64,000 bases of DNA from NCBI RefSeq assembly GCF_963259705.1, contig NC_081844.1, positions 13,997,715-14,061,714 of the forward strand. Direction: 5' to 3'. Both the position numbers and the translations under genes were made by a program. Shown here piece after piece: positions 10,787 to 20,991 of this stretch; the stretch's first letter is position 1, and every line of letters starts with the position of its first letter. The notes under the pieces are model-generated. The model saw only the letters and a list, made by a program, of their open reading frames with translations. It was not told the origin of the DNA and searched no databases. This stretch comes from Myotis daubentonii (taxonomy: Eukaryota; Chordata; Mammalia; Chiroptera; Vespertilionidae).

Positions 10787-10894
10787 ATTAACCCTGTCTC
10801 TCTCATATCGATGTTTATCTCTCTATGTCTCTCCCCCTCTCTTCCACTCTCTCTAAAAATCAATGGAAATATATCCTTGGATGAAGATTAACAA
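10787..10894 (+). mobile_element. 5'-truncated Ves SINE
   Basis: Only the 3' half is present: 'gtctctctcatatcgatgtt', 'ctctccccctctcttccact', 'aaaaatcaatggaaatatat', 'ccttggatgaagattaacaa'. The tRNA-related head is missing, so it cannot carry a pol III promoter. Confidence 0.75.
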
Positions 10895-11212
10895 GAACAA
10901 GTAAGTTTTTTCTAGAAATCTCTCAGGAAACTTCTTCAAATAGCTCATTGGCCAGAATTGGATTACATGCACACCCATGAACACCAACATTGGCAAGGGG
11001 CCTCGAATTTGCCTAACAGGCATACACTCATCTAAAGTAATGCCTGAGCTGGGATTGAATCATTTCCCCTGAGAAGTGGTTCCCTGAACAGCACTAGAGT
11101 TCTGCTGACCAGGAAGATGAAGGAAATGAATGGTGGTGTAACTTAAGAAGCCATTCATGTCAGATGAAATGGGAGAAGCTAGATTTGGATTTGGAAGTCA
11201 AATCTCAGCACT

Positions 11213-11216
<4 letters not shown>

Positions 11217-11308
<92 letters not shown>
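11217..11308. repeat. Compound (CT)n(AT)n microsatellite
   Basis: About 21 CT units to 11258, then about 25 AT units ending at the 3' terminus of the next Helitron. Confidence 0.97.
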
Positions 11309-11310
<2 letters not shown>

Positions 11311-11433
11311 TAGTAGCCTAGTGCATGAAATTCATGCACTGGGGTAGGGGGGGAGGGAAAGGGGCCCCTCAGTCTGGCCTTCACCCTCTCCAATCTGAGA
11401 CCCCTCAGGAAATGTCCAACTACCTGTTTGTGC

Positions 11434-11540
11434 CCACACTTTTAACAGATAACAGCTCCATTGTTGTTTTTTTCTTATGCTTAAAACCATTGGAATTAGT
11501 AGGTATTCAAAGTGTGTATACATTTTGGGGGGACACCCTG
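11434..11540. mobile_element. Truncated mariner MITE within Helitron
   Basis: Same family as 56687-56816: 'cacttttaacagataacagc', 'aaaccattggaattagtagg', 'caaagtgtgtatacattttg' and terminal 'ggacaccctg' next to TA. The left terminal repeat (about 17 bp) is missing; Helitron sequence 'ctgtttgtgcc' runs directly into it. Confidence 0.7.
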
Positions 11541-11808
11541 TATATCTCTAGTCAGCGGTGAAAGAAACCAACAGCAGATTTGGAACCCCCAGACAGGGAA
11601 CCTCGCTCACTCCCCACATGTCTCCCCACTTCACTTTCCACCTTCGTGGGAGCAGGAGAATCAATGCTTTCTCTCATCAATTCAGAAAAGTACATCCTGT
11701 CACCCACTGCCGGGCAGGAGTGCGCTAGGCCCCAAGCAAGCGAGGCTCAGTCAGGGCAGCCTTTGCTCTTGGGTACTGGCACCCAAAGTGCACATTCCTT
11801 CTCTACAG

Positions 11809-11922
11809 TTGCCCCGACTACTCCACTGTTTCACTGAGAGGACGGAATTCCTCTCTGCCTCTGGGTTCTTGATCTTGAACACTACCGAAGGCACCTCAGC
11901 GAGGGCCACCCGTGCCCACCAG
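11809..11922 (+). pseudogene. Exon-like captured fragment
   Basis: A 114-bp block with no stop in one frame (38 codons) is bounded by a good acceptor (pyrimidine tract 'attccttctctacag') and a good donor ('caccag|gtgtgtctg'). The peptide includes LPRLLHCFTERTEFLSASG and FLILNTTEGTSARATRAHQ. I do not recognise the gene; the 'sGFLiLNTTEG' part is only vaguely like the middle of a MAM domain, which I would not rely on. It lies antisense to the Helitron that surrounds it. Promoter, other exons and start codon are lacking, so it is at most a dead gene fragment. Confidence 0.4.
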
Positions 11923-12902
11923 GTGTGTCTGTCTGCACCTGCTCCCGCCTCAGCACCTGCATTAACCCCCCAGAGGTGATCTCGTAGCTGCACTGGCCTC
12001 TGTGGGAACAGGGCATCACCACTCTGCCCTCTCACTGTCATATCACAGGCTCCCACTCTCAGCACCCAGAACACCCAGACACTCTCCAAAGGACGTGAGC
12101 GCATCAGAGGGGATGTGTGCACATCCTGTGGTGGTGTTAGGCATGCCACGTTGATGGATGTGCGGTGGAGAGGCGTGGGGAACTTGTGCACGCCTGGAAC
12201 AGTTTGCAACTGTTGCAGGCGCGGGAGGGTGACAGTGTGCTGGGGGATGTTCGCATGCCAGGGGGGATGTGCACACCGGAGGCCTCTGGCTTTTCAGATC
12301 CACAAACCCCTGCTGCCGCCTTCCTTCAGTATGCAAATTAGCCGCCATCTTGTTGCTTCAGGGTGGGGGTCCCCACTGGGGTGCCTGGCCAGTCTGGGTG
12401 AGGGGATGATGGCTGTTTTCAGGCTGGTGGGCAACTGAGGCTCCCAACCTCTCCTTTTTTTCTTTTTCCTTTTTATTCTGGGATTTATTTACCTTCTATG
12501 GCTGTCACTGGAGCTGAGAGCCAGTTTTAGCTCTGAGGCTCGGCTCCAGCTCTGAAACCTCTGCTGCTGAAAGCAGAGATCTGGGTTTGTTTGGGTTCTA
12601 TAATTGTAACACGGTTGCAATCCTGCTGGCTGAAGCCCAGCTGGCTGAAAGCAGGTTTCTGGGGAATGTTTACCTTCTATATTTGCAACAATGTTTCTTA
12701 GAGTTGCAGCTCAGAGGCCGGCAGCAGCAGGTGGGGAACCTTGGCTTCCTCCGTCACTGGAGCAAGCAAACCTCCTGTTTGCTTCAGGTGCCTGGCTGCC
12801 GGCCGCCATCTTGGTTGGCAGTTAATTTGCATATCACCCTGATTAGCCAATGGGAAGCGTTTGGGGCCATGGTCAATTTGCATGTTTCTCTTTTATTAGA
12901 TA

Positions 12903-12905
<3 letters not shown>

Positions 12906-12952
<47 letters not shown>
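12906..12952. repeat. (AT)n microsatellite
   Basis: About 23 AT units directly abutting the Helitron 5' terminus and, on the other side, the tail of a Ves SINE. Confidence 0.96.
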
Positions 12953-12954
<2 letters not shown>

Positions 12955-13142
12955 TTATTGATTTTAGAGAGAGATGACGAGAAAGGGAAACATCGATGAA
13001 AGAGACACATCAACATCGATCAGCTGCCTCCTGCACACTCCTTGCTGGGGATTGAGCCCACAACCCATGCATGTGCCTTGATCAGGAATCAAACTGGTGA
13101 TCTCTTGGTTCATGGTTCCACATGAGCCACACTGGCTGGGCT
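12953..13142 (-). mobile_element. Ves SINE
   Basis: Minus-strand Ves ('ctttattgattttagagaga', 'tcagctgcctcctgcacact', complement of the B box at 'aggaatcaaactgg', head 'ccacactggctgggc'). The tail side merges into the AT repeat, which may have grown from its A-rich tail. No target duplication is clear. Confidence 0.9.
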
Positions 13143-13545
13143 GCCTTCACTATATTTGTGACTTTGGATAAGGTTTCTCCAAGTTTCAGTTTTCTTAACT
13201 CCCAAATGGAGACCAAAATATGAGCGTAAAATGTATGAATGTGTCCAGAAACCACCAGAAAATACCTGAAATATACTTGGTAAACAATATATGTTAGTAC
13301 CCTCCTTCTCTTCTCCTAACTTCTCTGCTTCCTTCCTGATACTTTCTAGTTCAAATGTAATTATGACTACTGTCATCTCTAGGTTAAATTGTAAGTTGAT
13401 AGTAAATCTAGGGTAGTAGAAAATGCTGGTTAGAAAGGTATATAGAGCAGAGGAGAGCATGTGGACAAGAAGAAAATAACAAAGATATAATAAATTGCAG
13501 CTTAGAGACTTCTGACAAAACCTTCTCTACTTAAAACTGTTTCTC
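13143..13545. other. No gene recognised
   Basis: Unique sequence. A 116-codon minus frame spans 13110-13460 but starts inside the SINE and lacks protein-family features. Confidence 0.4.
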
Positions 13546-13765
13546 GCAGTGGCTGGTGTGGCTCAGTTGGTTGGGCATTGTCCCGTGCACCAAAGGTTGC
13601 TGCTTCAATTCCTGGTCAGGCACAAGCCCAGATTATAGGCTCTATTCCTAGTGGGAGGCATGCAGGAGGCGGCTGACTGATGCTTAACTCTTACGTGGAT
13701 GATTCTCTTTCTCCTCCTTTCCTCTCTCTCTCTCTCAAAATTAATAAAAATATATATTTAAAAAA
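13546..13765 (+). mobile_element. Ves SINE
   Basis: Head 'gtggctggtgtggctcagtt', B-box-like 'cttcaattcctgg', 'catgcaggaggcggctgact', TC-rich tail and A-rich end. Target duplication not resolved. Confidence 0.9.
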
Positions 13766-14335
13766 CATACACCTTTTCTCACTTTTCTGGGAGTGTTCAC
13801 CTATCAGACAGTTTTGTTTTTAACTTTTTAAAAAATTTCAGATATTCCTTATTTCTTTAAATTTATTGTTTATCAGGAGTGACTGAAATAAAAATGTGAT
13901 TTGAGTCCCATCATCATGGAAATGGCTTTAAGAGAATACTGGTCAGATGACTAGTATTGCTTTCCATTTTCAACCAGTATTTAGGTATCATTGATAACTA
14001 GACAGCCAAGAGTCTGGCAAGAATACTCAAGGCATGTTACATAGCACAACATGCCTGTCTATAGTGGGAGGAGGGAGACTAGGAAATAACGTATGTGAAC
14101 TTCTTGATTTCATCAACTTTTTAAATGGTATGTGGACTTCTTTACTTTTCTAACATTGTCAGGGTTTATTACATTTTATTTGCTCACTTAAAAAAATGGG
14201 CAATTACATTTGAGAAAGATATCTAGAAACACATGCTTCAAGAAGAATTATTTTCTAAGGCAAGGTGACGATAGGACCAAATTGAGCAGAGTTGCTTGTA
14301 TCCTTCCCAGTCTCTGCAAAGTGGATGGTAGCTTA
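13766..14335. other. No gene recognised
   Basis: AT-rich unique sequence upstream of the triple Helitron array. Confidence 0.4.
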
Positions 14336-14967
14336 TCCTATCTAATAAAAGAGAAACATGGTAATTAGCATACGACCGCTACACTTTCCATTGGCTAATC
14401 AGTAAGATATGCAAATTAACTGCCAGCCAAGATGGCGGCCAGCAGCCAGGCAGCTTGAAACTAACATGAGGCTTGCTTGCTTCAGTGATGGAGGACTCCA
14501 ACGTTCCCTGCCTGCCTTGCCGGCCTCTGAGCTTGCAGTTTAAGAAACATTGTAACAAATATAGAAGTTAAACAAAACCCCAGAAACCTGGTTTCAGTGA
14601 GCCCGGGATCTCAGAGCTGGCATTATACATTATTTCGATTATAGAACCCAAACAAGCCAGATACCTTCTTTCAGCAGGGGAGGCCTAAGAGCTGGAGCCA
14701 GAGCTAAAGCTGGCCCAGAATAAAAAAAGAAAAAGAAAAAAAGGAGCAGTTGGGAGCTTCAGTCGGCCTCAAAACAGCCCTCAGCCCCTCACCCAGACAG
14801 GCCAGGCACCCCAGTGGGGACCCCCACCCTGAAGGGTGTGTGACCAGCTGCAAACAGCCATCATCCCTTCACCCAGGCTGGCCAGGCAGCCCAGTGGGGA
14901 CCCCCACCCTGATCCAGGACACCCTCCAGGGCAAACCAGCCAGCCCCACCCATGCACCAGGCCTCTA
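14336..14967 (+). mobile_element. Helitron array, unit 1 of 3
   Basis: Starts TCCTATCTAATAAAAGAG after A (14335). It carries 'ctgccagccaagatggcggc', an A-rich tract near 14728 and the ~84-bp 'cctcacccaggctggccagg' repeats. It ends 'caccaggcctcta' without the final G of CTAG and joins the next 5' end directly, the same join as at 2475/2476. Confidence 0.9.
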
Positions 14968-15930
14968 TCCTATATAGTAAAAGGGTAATATGCTTCCCAG
15001 CACTGGGATCAGCGGAGCCACGAGGCCTCCCAGCACTGTGATCAGCGTGACAGGGGGCATCACCCAAACCCCCTGATCGCCCTGCGGCTCTGTGTGTGAC
15101 AGGGGGCGGGGCCAAAACCTCCCTATCAGCCCTGCTCTGTTCGTGACAGGGGAAGGCATCCCAATCCCCTGATCGCCCTGCGGCTCTGTGTGTGGCAGGG
15201 TGCAGCGCCTCAACCCCCTGATTGGCCCTGCTCTGTGTGTGACAGGGTGTGGCGCCCCAACACCCTCCCACACACGGGCCCTGCTCTGTGTGTGATGGGG
15301 TAGAGCCATAACCTCCCCATCGGCCCTGCCCTGAGTGTGAGAGTGGTGGCGCCCCAACCACCTGAACGGCCCTGCTCTGTGGGTGATAGAGGGTGGCGCC
15401 CCAACCCCCTTATCTTCCCTGCCCTGAGTGTGACAAGGGGCAGTGCCCCAACTCCCCTATCAGCCCTACTATGTGAGTGACAGGGGGGAGCTCCCCAACC
15501 CCCTTATTGACCGTGCTCTGTGCGTGACAGGGGGCAGTGCTCCAACCCCCTGATTGGCCCTGCTCTGTGCATGACAGGGTACAGAGCCCCAACCCCCCTG
15601 ATGGGCCATGCTCTGTGCGTGACAAGGGGTGGCGCCGCAACCTCCCCATAGACCCTGCCTTGAGTGTGACAGGGTGCGGTGCCCCAACCCCCCACTCGGC
15701 CGTACCCTGAGCGTGACTGAGGGTGGCATCACAACTCCCCAATCTGCCCTGTTCTGAGCCCGACCAGGAGCTGCACCTAGGGATTGGGCCTGCCCTCTGC
15801 CACCCGGGAGCAGGCCTAAGCCATCAGGTCGTTATCTCCCGAGGAGTCCCAGACTGCGAGAGGGCATAGGCCGGGCTGATGGACCCCCCTCCCCCCCGAG
15901 TGCACAAATTTTTGTGCACCAGGCCTCTAG
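14968..15930 (+). mobile_element. Helitron array, unit 2 of 3
   Basis: Starts TCCTATATAGTAAAAGGG and ends CTAG (15927-15930), after the 18-bp hairpin TGCACAAATTTTTGTGCA. The interior is dominated by a ~47-bp minisatellite. It is followed at once by another TC start. Confidence 0.9.
15045..15750. repeat. ~47-bp minisatellite inside Helitron
   Basis: About fifteen imperfect units of the form 'ccctgctctgtgtgtgacag' + 'ggggcggcgccccaaccccc' + 'ctgatcgg'. The minus-strand frames of 60-166 codons here are repeat translations with periodic HTQSRA, HRAGP and PCHAQS motifs, not genes. Confidence 0.9.
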
Positions 15931-16160
15931 TCTATAATAATAAAAGGGTAATATTCTAATTAGACCAATGTCTTCCAGATGTCATTCCGGACATCCTTCC
16001 TGACAAAACCAGGCTAGAGGGAAGCCAGCCTGGGTCCTGGGTGCCTGCTGGTGGCCGGTGGAAGGAAGCCTGGTTCCTGGGTGCTGGATGGAAGCTGGTG
16101 TTGCCAGCCGGGGGGAGGAAGTCCTACTCTTGCACAAATTTTCGTGCATTGAGCCTCTAG
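15931..16160 (+). mobile_element. Helitron array, unit 3 of 3
   Basis: A short 230-bp unit: TCTATAATAATAAAAGGG start directly after the CTAG of unit 2, hairpin 'ttgcacaaattttcgtgcat', final CTAG (16157-16160) followed by T. Its centre has a duplicated 'aagcctggttcctgggtgct' type block. The whole array 14336-16160 has one outer A and one outer T. Confidence 0.9.
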
Positions 16161-18889
16161 TCTCTATATCAATGTAGACAGAAATACCTAAGTGATTGAC
16201 CTTATTTTCTGTTGTATGTACTTCTCAGCCCTGGTCAAGTGAAGAAGGGACTATTCCTGGAAATCTCTGCAGCCTCATCCCACGGCATTGCCTAATCTCC
16301 CTGACACACTCTCCAGGTTCTTCTAACAGGAGGCAAATTCCACTGAGATACATTCACCAAGACACATTCTGCAAGGAATGTAATGCCCTATCTCTGTTAA
16401 TATTTAACTATTACCTTTAGGTAGTTATTAGAAATAAATTCCCAAACTCTAAGAGATTCTTAGAAGCAGGTGATTGGACTAAAAGGAAAGATTATTGACA
16501 GATGTTTGTTTTCCAACATTTTTTCTGCTTTCCTCAGATTTCTTGCTACAGACCCTTCCTGTTGCTTCTTTCCCCCACTCTTCCATTCGCCTGTTTTACT
16601 CACTTTCTTCAGAATCTGACCAATAAAAAGAATCTACTATTAACCATTCATAACCTAGTGGAAATGTAAGTCCATGTTTGGTTAGTTCTCATAGAAATTA
16701 TCATTTTATATTTGAGGTATTATTTTGTACCTAGAGGAATCCCATGTAATACCTTTGTAGGGGAAGAAGATGAATGCTCACAATGCATGTAGCTACTAAG
16801 TGAAAGCTCACTCTGGTATTACCCTCAAGAGGTTATTTTAGGATCTAAGCCTGGACTTGAGGAGGAGGAGCCATGGATGGTGGTAGAAAGCTGGCATGTT
16901 GAAGGGAATCCTGTATCAAGGATGAAGGAGAATGTAATAAATGCATTGTTCCCAAACACCAAGCCAAAATCAGCCAAAAAGGAATTCTGGATGGTGGATG
17001 TCACATCAAATGGGGTCAAAAAGTTAAGGATTAAATGATGCAGAAGGAGATACCCACTCTCATAGATCAAGTTGGAGCAAAGATAGGCTAATTTTATTTC
17101 AGCCTGTATACACCTTTTTTTAGGATGACCTCTTGTCCAGCGTTTAGTACCTGTGTTCAGTAACACAGATTGACATCTGGGATCTTATCTTGATAATTCT
17201 TATTTATCATCCAGTAGACATTTTCAACATTGCTCTCTTAAAATCAGGCTGGTCCTCTGTGATAATTTACCAAATATCTCACAGTGTCTCTCTCTTAGGA
17301 ATTTTCTTGGAATTAGAATAATAACATCTATTAAGACCTGAGAACTTGAACAAAGTCATTAAAAAAAATTCTACTCTATGGATTCTTCTCCTTTTGAATG
17401 TTCTTTGTGTATAACAATTTTCCGGTCACCTGGTGTTTCATTAGCAAATTAATATAAAGCCACCTTTAAAAAATCTTACAGAATTTTAATGACTATGTCA
17501 ATACCAAAATTTATATGTATGCAGCTAGAATATATCACTCTGAATTATGGACCGGATTCTAAATGCTAATGGAATAGCAAGAAATATTTTGGCAGGGTTT
17601 GAAGATAATATTAGCACAAATTAATTTATTCTTGCAACTTGCTCACTTTTGGTCTGAGGAAAATGGGTAAGTGACTCCCTCTAGAGTGATTTCTCTGCTA
17701 CTATATCATGCAGCCTCTGCAAAAGACATAATTTGGAATGGGAAACCTAAAAATATATTTTTTTTGAAAAAAGAAAGCAAGAGAAAAAAGAAGGAAAATA
17801 AAAAATGTGCCTGAGTTTTGAGCCATAATCTCTCCTCTTGACTAGGGATTTGCAAACATATTTGATTACAAGAAAGAGCACTTGCTTGTTTTGTTTTGTT
17901 TTCCCTTTTTTCCCATTGACTGGGGCTACTTGTGTATCTTGGGAAGTTCCATAGAAGTTCCAGTTGGGAAAGACAGGATAGCCACATAATTCTTTCCATT
18001 AATGACTAATGTTCAGAGTAAAGAGTTGGTGTCATATCCACCTCCAAAGAGTGGAAGCACACTGTGCCGTCGAATATGTGCTTTCAGAATTGTCTGAATT
18101 TTAACTGGTTAAAGCAGACTATTGGATTGTGCGAAGGCACCCTGGCTTTGTGCTGGCCTGGCATGTGGACAGATGTTTTTGGAGGGAGTGTAAGCACGGA
18201 GGAGCCAGGTGGGCTGGATTCACAATCAGATCCGTCCCTGTTAGATCTGGTGCTGAGCACAGTGCTTTCTCTCTCTGGCCCATTTTCCTGACTGGCTAAG
18301 TGGAGATGATGGCAGTAGTATTTCAGCTTCCCGTTTCAGCGCTGTGGGAAGTCCTGCACAGAAACCTGGGCGAAAACTAACGTGCACTCTGCCCTGTCCG
18401 TTGGAAGCTCTCATATAAGAAATACACAATAAATCCTCTATGTGGTTTAAATCCTTAAATGATACCTGGTCCCCTCTGCCAGTCAGGATCCATTGTCAGC
18501 CCTGCCACAGCTCACCCTGACTTCCAAACAACCTCCCTACAACTGATACCGTTCAGGCCCCAGGAAACCCGAAGCGAAACGTTGCTGTGTCATAAGCTGC
18601 TAAGGCTTGCAGGTCATGCTCCTGCTGACCTGGAAAGTGGTCTCACAAGCAGAGAGCATGCAGGACTTGGGAAGTGGAAAGAATTGGGAAAGAGAAAGAA
18701 GAAATCAATCAGCTTGGCAAACCTTTCCAGATAGCGTGTGTATAATAGAATGGCTAATGACATTTCATTCCCCAGGACAGCCCGTCATCCATTTTCTAGC
18801 TCCTCTTTGGGTCCATTTCATCCTTCTAAAGGTACAAGTTAATGCAGCATTTCATGCTTGCCAATGGAGATTAAGTAATATTTTGTAAT
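16161..18889. other. Unique sequence; no gene recognised
   Basis: No repeat identified with confidence. The longest frame (113 codons, minus, 16825-17166) shows no family signature. The region 18000-18890 is of near-average GC content and free of recognised repeats, so conserved non-coding elements are possible but unproven. Confidence 0.4.
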
Positions 18890-20062
18890 ATTAAATAATT
18901 CATATTGCTCTCAAATTTGTATATATGTTGGTGCAGACATAATATGTTTAAAGCATGATATTGATTCTCTAACATGGTGACTAAATTCCAGTTTTGTAAA
19001 TAGTTTTCCTTTTATAGATATATTTCATAAACTCTAACTTAATTTATAAAGTAAATTTTAAGAATATTGCATTTACATAATTTTGATCTAAGATATTTAT
19101 ATGCATTCTTATAATTTGTACTTTGCATTTTAATTTTAATAGCTCTGAATAAAATAACATTTTGAGAAGCATAAAATAGTCTTGATTTTGTATTTTCATT
19201 TTTATTTTACATTTTGATAAAGTACTTATTTTTGTACACTTGAATAAAATCTTTTGCTACCTACTCCTTCGATCATTTAGATGGTTATACATATTGGGAT
19301 CATAATAGAAACAAAAATATTAAAGTAGAGCTTAACAAAACCTAGAAGTATGAATAAAAAATAGAAATAGAATATCTTCAAATAGGCCATGTGCTTAATG
19401 TTTAAAAATTAGAAACAATGAAAGTGAGCAGATTTCCCATGCACATAAGAAAAGCACTTATGCCATTACCAGAACTAATAAAACCCCGAAAAACCAGCAA
19501 TAATTGGGAATATTCAACAAACACCGATATATTTGTGTGAATATGTCTAATAATAATCAGAAAAATATCATGTTATGTATTTAATATTTAGTCAAGCATA
19601 ATAAGGTTTTGATGGTGCAAGGAACAACATTTTTACAAAAATATGAGTGGAAAATTTCTAGATTAAATAAATAGGGTATTGATATTATATGCTAGAATGC
19701 CTGGACAGCTAAGATAGATAATAATAATGCAAGAAACGATTATTATTTAAGATGGAAATTCAAGATGAGCTTATTAATTTATAGGTAATAAAGAAAAGAA
19801 ATTATACTTATAATAGAAACAATATACATTACTCAGTTCAACTAGATTATACCAGGATTATTGCAAAATTATATTAAGCAAGTAAGATTTATTATATGAA
19901 TTCTGAATTACCAACAAAAGAAAACCAAGGAATCAAAATTAATGAGTATCTTACTGATTTTTAGCAGTACAGTTTTTGACTTAAGTGAAGATCTAAAAAA
20001 TTTTGTCTAGGTCAAGACTATTATGAAACACTAATAAGGTTGTTGGAAAAAAGTACACATAC
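18890..20062. other. AT-rich, no recognised repeat
   Basis: Visibly more AT-rich than its neighbours (many TAAT and ATTA runs). No LINE, LTR or DNA transposon landmark was seen. It lies just downstream, in gene direction, of the exon-like block at 20063-20282. Confidence 0.4.
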
Positions 20063-20282
20063 CAGGATTTTGATCCATAATCCAGAAGTAAATGTTGTAC
20101 AATGCATAATCTATACGTTTTTCTGTAGGAGATATGGCCTCAATTGTTCCAATTTCAATGGCATTCCTTGAAACCATTAAGAAATTATATATAGTATTTT
20201 TTTGATTTGTCCAAATAGGGAATTTCTTGATGAAATATGTATATTTGACTTCACAACTACCCTTGGAAAGACAAGGGGAACG
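20063..20282 (-). CDS. Candidate host exon, gene unknown
   Basis: On the minus strand a 73-codon frame runs without a stop between a good acceptor ('acccttattatttcaagag', with a TTAAC branch-like motif) and a good donor ('cctg|gtatgtgtac'). In-frame stops lie just outside on both sides. The peptide has mixed, folded-protein character: RSPCLSKGSCEVKYTYFI, then FPIWTNQKNTIYNFLMV, RNAIEIGTIEAISPTE and RIDYALYNIYFWIMDQNP. Its pair of cysteines would suit an extracellular module, but I cannot name the family. The acceptor could equally be two bases earlier (exon to 20284). A chance frame of this length is possible in such AT-rich DNA. Confidence 0.35.
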
Positions 20283-20961
20283 CTCTTGAAATAATAAGGG
20301 TTAACTTAGGCAATATACAAAAGCAACTCTATACTAAAGAGTTGAGCTAAGCAACATAAAATTCACGAAGGTGAATTTTGTTTGGAAAAAAGGAAAATAC
20401 ATTTTGAATTTGTGTTCTCTGTAATTACATTTTCCAAATCATTTTAAAACTCATAAATGACTAGCAAAATTTACCAAAAAAATCCTTAAACTGATCCAGG
20501 TCTTGCTATTCTACTTTTATAAAGATTAAAATATTTTTAAAACATTGTAGAGAACATTTTTATCTAAAAAGACACCATGTGAAATATGCAATACTGTGTG
20601 ATATTTCAATAAAATATAAATTCTTGCATTTCCATAAAGGAGAATATTGACACTAAATTCTAGTGGTAGTATTTTCTGACTATGACACATTCAATCAAGA
20701 TATAGTCTTAATTGAAATGCAGATTTGAATAAATTGAACAACATATTGATCATTTTTTCATTTGATTTTCCAGCATTAAAAATTTGCAGCAAAAATAACT
20801 TTAAAATAATGGTTGGATTTAGGTATTGTTTTAAGGGATGATAAATATGACAACAATTTATATCACATAAATATTTTGATATTCTCTAATGAAAATAATT
20901 TATCACAGTGGTTTCAAAACATTTGAATTTAATATTGTGTAAGAATTGAATTAATACTTAC

Positions 20962-20991
20962 ATTTTCTGTTGCCTGAACGGAGCAAATTTT
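20962..20991 (-). CDS. Candidate 30-bp microexon upstream of 20063-20282
   Basis: A strong donor (GAAAAT|GTAAGTAT) follows 30 bases that sit after a long pyrimidine tract ('tttttttctttttatt') and the first downstream AG. Joined to the block at 20063-20282 with the acceptor AG at 20283-20284, the frame stays open: K-I-C-S-V-Q-A-T-E-N then R-S-P-C. The other acceptor choice would create a stop at the join. The implied intron is 679 bp. The evidence is splice-signal quality and frame only. Confidence 0.25.

Larger units (their letters stand above)
11310..12905 (-). mobile_element. Large Helitron with apparent captured host sequence
   Basis: Minus-strand element with TCCTATCTAATAAAAGAG at 12905 and CTAG at 11310-11313, flanked by A and T inside AT-dinucleotide arrays. 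The 5' part (about 12325-12905) is typical HeliBat sequence ('gccgccatcttggttggcag', 'ttaatttgcatatcaccctg'). The 3' 120 bp are also typical. Between them sit a mariner fragment (11434-11540) and a GC-rich stretch (about 11541-12325) unlike other Helitrons here, holding an exon-like block at 11809-11922. Capture of host gene pieces is well documented for HeliBats. No replication gene is present. Confidence 0.8.

Noticed and set aside
11751..12209. 152-codon minus frame in the Helitron core
   Set aside because: It is antisense to the exon-like block and lacks splice support; the sequence is GC-rich so long frames are expected.
14861..15742. Minus-strand frames of 62-166 codons with HTQSRA/HRAGP periodicity
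   Set aside because: Translations of the ~47-bp Helitron minisatellite, open in all frames because the unit is GC-rich.
16825..17166. 113-codon minus frame beginning MLLNTGTKRWTRGHPKK
   Set aside because: No domain, no splice context or promoter, and the composition is that of a chance frame.
19955..19992. A possible 38-bp exon (minus) after 20063, with acceptor TTTTTTAG and donor TCA|GTAAGATA
   Set aside because: It would need a 70-bp intron, too short for most mammalian introns, and the frame meets a stop after ten codons.
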